Shown here piece by piece: positions 58,368 through 64,000 of a stretch of 64,000 bases of DNA. The notes below the pieces were generated by a model that did not search any database, was not told where the DNA came from, and worked only from the letters and a program-made list of their open reading frames with translations. Positions within the stretch are counted from its first letter, which is position 1; every line of letters starts with the position of its first letter. The stretch is from Massilia forsythiae (lineage in GTDB: Bacteria; Pseudomonadota; Gammaproteobacteria; Burkholderiales; Burkholderiaceae_D). The stretch lies in the NCBI RefSeq assembly GCF_012849555.1, contig NZ_CP051685.1:1-64000 (forward strand). Direction: 5' to 3'. The position numbers and the translations under genes were made by a program.

Positions 58368-58940
58368 TCACGGCGGCGCGGATGCGCCGTCGCAGGATGC
58401 GTCGCGCGCCGGATCGCACAGGCGCGCCCGGCCCAGCATGTTGATTTTAATACGCCGGATCGCGCCGCCGTGGAACAGCGACAGCGTGCCGTAGCGCGCG
58501 GCGCCATTGCCGTTGCCGCCGCCGTCGCTGCAGCTGCGCCCGGCGCCATTGTAGGCGATATAGTAGGGCGGCGCCGGGTTGGTGAAGGCGAAGGCGGCGG
58601 CCATCCCGCCCGGCAGCGCGCCGTGCTCGACGATCAGGTCGTCCGCCGGCCCGGCCAGGCCGTCGCCGTCCCGGTCGACGAACAGGCGCCAGCCTTGGGT
58701 CCAGTCGGCCTGCGCGGCGTCGCGCGGCGCCAGTCTGACGACCAGCCCGCGCGTCAGCGCCTGGCTGCGCGCCATGCCGATGGCAGCCAGCAGGTCGCCG
58801 GCGGCGCCCTTGAGTTGCTGGGTGCGCAGCAGCGCTTCCAGGTTGGGCGCGGCGGCGGCCAGCAGCACGGCGGCCAGCGCCAGCACCAGCGTCAGCTCGA
58901 CCAGCGACAGTCCGCTCTGCTTCCCTGCCGCGATCTTCAT
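58368..58940 (-). CDS. fimT: FimT/GspH-type minor pilin
   Basis: 190 aa. Prepilin leader MKIAAGKQSG with cleavage before LSLVELTLVLALAA; the rest contains two short disulphide-capable pairs at the C-terminus (LCDPARDASCDG). It overlaps pilE by ATGA. Minor pilins prime type IV pili and FimT binds DNA for uptake in some species. Confidence 0.85.
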   Translation of the reverse strand: MKIAAGKQSGLSLVELTLVLALAAVLLAAAAPNLEALLRTQQLKGAAGDLLAAIGMARSQALTRGLVVRLAPRDAAQADWTQGWRLFVDRDGDGLAGPADDLIVEHGALPGGMAAAFAFTNPAPPYYIAYNGAGRSCSDGGGNGNGAARYGTLSLFHGGAIRRIKINMLGRARLCDPARDASCDGASAPP

Positions 58941-59422
58941 GGCCAGCAGCGCGCCGCCACGGGGGCGCCGGCCTGCCCGTCCTGCCCGGCCTGCCCGGCC
59001 CGGGCGCCCTGGCGCCCCGCGCTGTCCAGCGTCAGCGCGCCGCAGGCAGGATCGCGGAAATGCCCGTCGACCCTGTCGGTGCCGGGGCGGGCGCGGATCT
59101 CGACGCACTCGGCCAGCGTGCTGCCGGGGCAGGCATGGCCGTCGAGTTCGTAGGCGCTGGCGGCGGGCCGCGCGCCGGACCACCAGACGGCGTCCTGCGC
59201 TGCAGGGTCGGCCTCGTCCGCGGCGAACGCGACATAGGTGTTGTGCAGGGCAAAATAGCGCTCCTGCCGCTGCATCGCCTCGACCAGCGCCAATTGCCCT
59301 TCGATGCGCTTGGCGCGCACGACGTGGCCGGCGTAGCTGGGATAGCCCAGCCCGGCGACGATGGCCAGCACCGCCAGCACGATCAGCATTTCGATCAGGG
59401 TAAAACCGTTTATATTCTTCAT
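58937..59422 (-). CDS. pilE: PilE-type minor pilin
   Basis: 161 aa. Leader MKNING, cleaved before FTLIEMLIVLAVLAIVAGLGYPSY, with Glu5. C-terminal cysteines (HACPG, ECVEI, PACGAL) can form a D-loop bridge. A member of the PilE minor-pilin type (ComP/PilE) in the priming complex. Start ATG 59422. Confidence 0.88.
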   Translation of the reverse strand: MKNINGFTLIEMLIVLAVLAIVAGLGYPSYAGHVVRAKRIEGQLALVEAMQRQERYFALHNTYVAFAADEADPAAQDAVWWSGARPAASAYELDGHACPGSTLAECVEIRARPGTDRVDGHFRDPACGALTLDSAGRQGARAGQAGQDGQAGAPVAARCWP

Positions 59423-59463
59423 CCCATCCTCCCAGTGGTATCCGTCGTGTGTTGGTGGCGCCG

Positions 59464-60384
59464 TCATTGCTGCGCGCGTGCGTGCAGCGCCGGCCAGTTG
59501 GCGATCTCGCGCCAGCCGATGCGGCCGGCCGGCAAGGGTTCGATCGGCTGCTGCTGCGGCGCACCGGCGTTGCCACTGTCCCCGCCACTGCCGCCGGCAT
59601 TGCCGCCGCTGCCGTCGCCATCGGCCGCAGCGGGTGGTCCGGCACCGCCCGGGCCCGCCGCGCTGGCTGCGCCATGCCCGGCTGCGTCCGTGGAAGCTGC
59701 GGCCGGCGCCGGTTTGCGGTACAGCGCCTGCAGCACCACCTGGGTCGTGGCCCGCGTCCCGAAGCCGATCGCCGTGATGCGGTACCAGGAGTCCGGACCG
59801 GCGGCCGGCGCTCCGGCGGCAGCCACTCCGGCGGCAGTCCCGGCGCCTGCCGGCGGCGCCAGTCTTTCGATGAGATAAGCCGGCAGCCGCGCCGGCAGGA
59901 TGCCGCTGCCGGCCGCGAGCGCCGCGCCGCTGAAGCGTCCGTACGGCACCGGCTCGGGCGCGTCGGCCGCGGCCAGGTCGATCGCCTGCCAGACCGGCGG
60001 CGCGTCTGCCGCAGCGGGAAGGCACAGGCCGAGATCGTCGGCGCCGCGGCCGCAACCGGCTACGAAACCGCTGCCTGGCGCGGCCGCGAAATGGGCCGCG
60101 CGCGCGGATGACGGCGCCCCGACGGCGGCGACATCCGCTTCGGCATCGCGCAGCGCCGCCTGCGCCATGGCATGCGCCAGCGCCCGGTCGCGTTCCTGAC
60201 GCGCCGACGCCACCGAGCCGAACGCGGTGCGCGCCACCGACACGCCCAGCAGCATGGCCGCCAGCACCAGCAGCAGCGTGCACACCAGCGCCACGCCGCG
60301 CTGGCACCGGTACGCGAAAAAGCGCGGGCATGGGCGCGGGCGCGGATACGGATGCGAATGTCGATACGGCACGATCGCGCTCAC
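59464..60384 (-). CDS. pilX: PilX-type minor pilin
   Basis: 306 aa from GTG 60384. The signature RGVALVCTLLLVLAAMLLGVS follows 29 leader residues. A Gly/Ala-rich insert (about 230-285) is unusual. Overlaps the stop of pilW (GTGA). Part of the minor pilin cluster. Start is inferred by overlap. Confidence 0.8.
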   Translation of the reverse strand: MSAIVPYRHSHPYPRPRPCPRFFAYRCQRGVALVCTLLLVLAAMLLGVSVARTAFGSVASARQERDRALAHAMAQAALRDAEADVAAVGAPSSARAAHFAAAPGSGFVAGCGRGADDLGLCLPAAADAPPVWQAIDLAAADAPEPVPYGRFSGAALAAGSGILPARLPAYLIERLAPPAGAGTAAGVAAAGAPAAGPDSWYRITAIGFGTRATTQVVLQALYRKPAPAAASTDAAGHGAASAAGPGGAGPPAAADGDGSGGNAGGSGGDSGNAGAPQQQPIEPLPAGRIGWREIANWPALHARAQQ

Positions 60385-61382
60385 AGGGCCGGCGCCGGCA
60401 GCGCCACCGTCGTGGTGAACAGGCGGCGCTCGCGCCGCCGCAACGCCGCCGGAAACGCGGCCACCTGCAGCGAGGTGCCCCGATCGGCGTCGCCGACGGT
60501 GTCCGCATAGCCGGCGCCGAACAGGTCGAAGGCGGCGCCGGCCGCACTCGCGTCCGCGCGCGTCGGCCTGGCGCCGTGCAGCAGCAGGCTGACGCGCACG
60601 CTGGCCACGCGCTTCCAGTGGGTCTGGCGGCGCAGCGCCTGCTGATCGGCGCCCAGGCCGAGGCCGGCGTCGAGCGCGTCGATCGCGGCGGCATTGACGT
60701 AGCGGTTGGGCACGCCGTCGCGCGGCGTGTCGGTGTCGAGGCCGTACAGCACCTGGAAACCGTCGACGCCGGTGACGATGGCGTCGGCGCTCCAGTTGGC
60801 GGCGCCGCGGTACTTGCAGCGCAATTCCGCCTCGCCATCGGCATTGCGCGCCACGTAGAAGATGCTCCAGCCCTCCTCGCCCTGCGGCATGGCGAAGCCG
60901 GCGCAGCTGGCCACGCTGCCGTCGCCGTCGGGCGCAGGGCCGGCGCCGGGAAAGCGCACCGCCAGCACGTCGCTGCCGTTGGCGGCGTCCGGCAGCGGCG
61001 CCCCGATGCCCGGCGCCGCCTTGCCGAGCGAGCGCGCATCCAGCCCCGCCAGGCGCGCCGGCGGCGCATCCGGCGTGGCGGGCGCATCCAGCTGCGCCAA
61101 GTCGACGTGGCCGGCCTGGCGCACCGCCTGCGCGACCAGCGCCAGCGCGAAGCGGCCGCCGTCGTCGAGCGCGGCGTCTTCCATCTGCTCGGCCCAGGCG
61201 CCGTTGGCGAGCAGCAGCAGGCGCGCGGCGGTCAAGGCGACGCCCAGCCCGACCGTCAGCGCGACCATCATCTCGACCAGGGTCAGGCCGCGCTCGCGCC
61301 GGCCGCGTGGGGGCCGCGCACGGGCCCGGGTCGCCGGCGACGTCACCGGAAGCATCGCCGGATGGATCACCGGCCGCATCAT
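60381..61382 (-). CDS. pilW: PilW-type minor pilin
   Basis: 333 aa from ATG 61382 (ATGA overlap with pilV). RERGLTLVEMMVALTVGLGVALTAARLLLL is the class III signal (Gly then cleavage), preceded by 31 residues, longer than usual. Large beta-rich C-terminal part. The structural role is in the pilus priming complex. Confidence 0.85.
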   Translation of the reverse strand: MMRPVIHPAMLPVTSPATRARARPPRGRRERGLTLVEMMVALTVGLGVALTAARLLLLANGAWAEQMEDAALDDGGRFALALVAQAVRQAGHVDLAQLDAPATPDAPPARLAGLDARSLGKAAPGIGAPLPDAANGSDVLAVRFPGAGPAPDGDGSVASCAGFAMPQGEEGWSIFYVARNADGEAELRCKYRGAANWSADAIVTGVDGFQVLYGLDTDTPRDGVPNRYVNAAAIDALDAGLGLGADQQALRRQTHWKRVASVRVSLLLHGARPTRADASAAGAAFDLFGAGYADTVGDADRGTSLQVAAFPAALRRRERRLFTTTVALPAPAL

Positions 61383-61948
61383 GACGCGCCTCCCGCCACC
61401 ACCAGCAGCACCCTGGGCACGGCCGCCTCGCCGGGCCGCTCGGACCACCCCAGCTTGATCGCCACCGGTGCGCCCGGCTGGGCCGCGCAGGACCAGGGCA
61501 GCAGGCCGGATGCCGGGTCCGGTTCGGCGGCGTCGCGGCAGGCCAGCAGGCGTCCGCCCGGAAAGCGCGCGGCCAGCGCCTGCGCGCTTTCCATCAGGTC
61601 GAAGCGGGCCAGCTGGTCGGGGCTGCAGGCGGCGTCCGCGCCATAGCACGAAGCCGCCGCGGGCAAGGCGGCGCCGGCTTCCTGGTCGAGCTGAAGGTAG
61701 GGATTCAGATGGTCGGCCAGCGCCATGGCGGCCGGATTGGTCTGCATGCGCTCGGCCAGCGCGGCGGCCAGGCGCACGCCGTCGGCCAGGCGCGCGGCCT
61801 CGCGCGCCGAGCGCAGCGCCACGGCCTGGATGCCGGCGGCGCCGGCGATGCCGAGCGCGGCCACGAACAGCGCCACCAGCACTTCGACCAGGGTAAAGCC
61901 GTCACAGGTGCTTACAGAAAATCGGCAACAGGAAAGCCCGGAACGCAT
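61379..61948 (-). CDS. pilV: PilV-type minor pilin
   Basis: 189 aa from ATG 61948 (GGAGATGACGC). Leader ends DG, then FTLVEVLVALFVAALGIAGAAG with Glu5. First gene of pilV-pilW-pilX-pilE-fimT. Expected to form the pilus tip complex with PilW and PilX. Confidence 0.86.
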   Translation of the reverse strand: MRSGLSCCRFSVSTCDGFTLVEVLVALFVAALGIAGAAGIQAVALRSAREAARLADGVRLAAALAERMQTNPAAMALADHLNPYLQLDQEAGAALPAAASCYGADAACSPDQLARFDLMESAQALAARFPGGRLLACRDAAEPDPASGLLPWSCAAQPGAPVAIKLGWSERPGEAAVPRVLLVVAGGAS

Positions 61949-62181
61949 GCGTCATCTCCGGTGATCGATATGGAGATGCGACGATAAACAAGCAGGCCCG
62001 GCCGGGCGGTGCGATGTCTCAAGCGTGCGGGTGCAACCAAACGCAGGGAGGGACGGTCGCCAGGCCATGCACAACTGGGCTTTTCGTCTGCGTAATATGG
62101 TTCAGGAAATCGGTGGCAAGTTGCCTTGGCCGATCAGAACTGGCCGGAAAGCGTCAACGATACCGACCTTGGCTAGTCTGT

Positions 62182-62209
62182 ATGGGTCCCCGCCTTCGCG
62201 GGGACGACG
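62182..62209 (+). repeat. Single REP element
   Basis: ATGGGTCCCCGCC, then TTCGCGGGGACGACG; same family as those near 34 and 54.2 kb. It lies in the 375-bp gap 61949-62323 between pilV and nrdR, in which no other feature is recognised. Confidence 0.85.
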
Positions 62210-62323
62210 AGCTGGAGGTCGATGTGGTAGCAGCAATAATGCTGGCGAGCGGACCACTTGGCGCCAGCACGACCAAAGTCAGCCAAGAATGATTTTTACC
62301 TTACTGCCGGCAAAAAATCGGAC

Positions 62324-62782
62324 TCATTTGCGCGGCTGCTCGACCGCGTCGATCGCTTCCTGGAACTCGGCCAGGTCTTCGAAGTTCTTGTAGACCGAGG
62401 CGAAGCGGATGTAGGCGATCTTGTCGAGGCGCTGCAGTTCCTGCATCACCAGTTCGCCGATGTGGCCGGTGTCGACCTCGCGCCGGCCGCTGGTCAGGAG
62501 CTTTTCCTCGATCGAGGCGACGGCGGCGTCGATGGCTTCGGCCGGCACCGGGCGCTTGCGCAGCGCCAGGCGCAGGCTGGCGCGCAGCTTGCCGGATTCG
62601 AATTCGGTGCGGCTGCCGTTCTTCTTGACGATGATCGGCATCGACAATTCGACCCGCTCGTAGGTGGTGAAGCGCTTGTCGCACTGGGCGCAGCGGCGCC
62701 GGCGCCGGATGGCATCGCCGACCTCGGATATGCGGGTATCGAGGACCTGGGTGTCATCGTGGTGACAGAACGGACATTTCAT
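62324..62782 (-). CDS. nrdR: Transcriptional repressor NrdR
   Basis: 152 aa from ATG 62782 (MKCPFC). Zinc ribbon Cys3, Cys6, Cys31 and Cys34; then the ATP-cone ([15 protein letters not shown]). It represses ribonucleotide reductase genes when dATP binds. Located next to glyA, as in many proteobacteria. The upstream frame is not used. Confidence 0.96.
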   Translation of the reverse strand: MKCPFCHHDDTQVLDTRISEVGDAIRRRRRCAQCDKRFTTYERVELSMPIIVKKNGSRTEFESGKLRASLRLALRKRPVPAEAIDAAVASIEEKLLTSGRREVDTGHIGELVMQELQRLDKIAYIRFASVYKNFEDLAEFQEAIDAVEQPRK

Positions 62783-62866
62783 GGGCGCCGGATGCTGCAG
62801 AGGGCTGGGGAACGCGCCGCGGACCACAGACCCGTGCGGGCGTCCGTGGCCGAAGCACAGCGCTTC

Positions 62867-64000
62867 TTATGCTGCGTAGACCGGATACTTGTCGGTCAGT
62901 TGCTTGACTTGCGCCTTCACGCGCTCGATGGTGGCGGCGTCGTGCGGGTTGTCCAGCACGTCGGCGATCAGGTGGCCGACCTTGGTGGCGTCCTCTTCCT
63001 TGAAGCCGCGCGTGGTGAAGGCCGGGCTGCCCAGGCGGATGCCCGAGGTCACGAACGGCTTCTGCGGGTCGTTCGGAATGCCGTTCTTGTTGGTGGTCAT
63101 GTGCGCCTGGCCCAGGATCGCTTCCGCTTCCTTGCCGGTCAGGCCTTTCGCGCGCAGGTCGACCAGTATCACGTGCGATTCGGTGCGGCCCGACACGATG
63201 CGCAGGCCGCGCTCGATCAGTGCGTCGGCCAATGCCTTGGCGTTCTTGACCACCTGCTGCTGGTAGGCCTTGAATTCCGGCGTCAGCGCTTCCTTGAAGG
63301 CCACCGCCTTGCCGGCGATCACGTGCATCAGCGGACCGCCCTGGATACCCGGGAAGATCGCCGAATTGATCGCCTTTTCGTGTTCGGCCTTCATCAGGAT
63401 GATGCCGCCGCGCGGGCCGCGCAGCGATTTATGGGTGGTCGAGGTCACGAAGTCGGCGTGCGGCACCGGGTTCGGGTATTCGCCGGCGGCGATCAGGCCG
63501 GCATAGTGGGCCATGTCGACCATGAAGTACGCGCCGACTTCCTTGGCCACGCGGGCGAAGCGCTCGAAGTCGATGCGCAGCGCGAACGCCGAGGCGCCGG
63601 CGATGATCATCTTCGGCTTGTGCTCGCGCGCCAGGCGTTCCATTTCGTCGTAGTCGATGTCTTCCTGCTCGGTCAGGCCGTAGGACACCACGTTGAACCA
63701 CTTGCCCGACATGTTCAGCGCCATGCCGTGGGTCAGGTGGCCGCCTTCGGCCAGCGACATGCCCATGATGGTGTCGCCCGGTTTCAGCATGGCGAAGAAC
63801 ACGCCCTGGTTGGCCTGCGAGCCCGAGTTCGGCTGGACGTTGGCGGCTTCGGCGCCGAACAGTTCCTTGACGCGGTCGATCGCCAGCTGCTCGGCGACGT
63901 CGACGTATTCGCAGCCGCCGTAGTAGCGCTTGCCCGGGTAGCCTTCGGCATACTTGTTGGTCAGCTGGGAGCCCTGCGCTTCCATCACCGCCGGCGAGGT
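62867..64000 (-). CDS. glyA: Serine hydroxymethyltransferase, start off window
   Basis: 377 residues visible; the N-terminal 40 or so are beyond the right edge (in-frame [19 protein letters not shown] at the edge). PLP lysine in [14 protein letters not shown], and [19 protein letters not shown]. Makes glycine and methylene-THF. Upstream of nrdR by about 85 bp. Confidence 0.97.
   Translation of the reverse strand, partial: TSPAVMEAQGSQLTNKYAEGYPGKRYYGGCEYVDVAEQLAIDRVKELFGAEAANVQPNSGSQANQGVFFAMLKPGDTIMGMSLAEGGHLTHGMALNMSGKWFNVVSYGLTEQEDIDYDEMERLAREHKPKMIIAGASAFALRIDFERFARVAKEVGAYFMVDMAHYAGLIAAGEYPNPVPHADFVTSTTHKSLRGPRGGIILMKAEHEKAINSAIFPGIQGGPLMHVIAGKAVAFKEALTPEFKAYQQQVVKNAKALADALIERGLRIVSGRTESHVILVDLRAKGLTGKEAEAILGQAHMTTNKNGIPNDPQKPFVTSGIRLGSPAFTTRGFKEEDATKVGHLIADVLDNPHDAATIERVKAQVKQLTDKYPVYAA

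Noticed and set aside
1..64000. CRISPR array or rRNA operon
   Set aside because: No regular direct repeats with unique spacers, and no rRNA signature; the tandem repeat at 37,185 has no spacers.

Overview
The window looks like a chromosomal segment of a high-GC betaproteobacterium of the Oxalobacteraceae, most like Massilia or a close relative. This is an inference from gene content and order: dnaX-ybaB-recR beside the 4.5S RNA, ubiD beside a 6S RNA candidate, glyA-nrdR plus riboflavin genes plus nusB, and several large c-di-GMP and two-component proteins. No marker gene or database search was used.

Positions 1 to about 20,530 are the integrase end of a temperate prophage inserted at the 3' end of a tRNA-Ser(TGA) gene; the other end lies left of the window. 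It has a leftward early operon (5,849 down to 1), a Cro-like protein and a LexA/CI-type repressor facing each other across three operators (5,862-5,920), a block of lysogeny-associated cargo genes read rightward (6,604-9,869), two leftward genes, and a second set of three operators (10,754-10,809) that probably controls a long rightward operon of small overlapping genes (10,853-19,331). That operon includes phage RdgC, a Lar-like zinc protein and a DUF4224 protein next to the integrase. The cargo block holds a duplicated 73-bp leader, a two-membrane-segment protein and a translationally coupled pair with lower GC.

From 20.7 to 34 kb the genes are for signalling: an HDOD protein coupled to a PAS-GGDEF-EAL protein, a cache-domain histidine kinase with a LuxR-type regulator divergent from a CstA-type peptide/pyruvate transporter and its YbdD partner, and a BarA-like hybrid kinase followed by a REC-GGDEF-EAL response regulator. 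From 34 to 39.3 kb come a penicillin/AHL acylase-family protein, a small lipoprotein, a polysaccharide deacetylase and a GT4 glycosyltransferase.

From 39.4 to 51 kb are core genes: recR, ybaB, dnaX, a chemoreceptor, the 4.5S RNA, ubiD, the 6S RNA candidate, a lytic transglycosylase, and nusB-ribH-ribBA. From 51 to 64 kb are an M16 double-domain peptidase, an S9 peptidase, ribE-ribD, a minor-pilin operon (pilV-pilW-pilX-pilE-fimT, without pilY1), nrdR and the start-truncated glyA. The riboflavin, nrdR, glyA and nusB genes look like one ancestral cluster into which the peptidase and pilin genes have been placed.

Intergenic spaces in the chromosomal part carry REP-type palindromes, one 156-bp MITE-like element with 16-bp terminal inverted repeats and a TAA duplication, and a 9-bp tandem repeat. 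No CRISPR array, rRNA or complete insertion sequence was seen.
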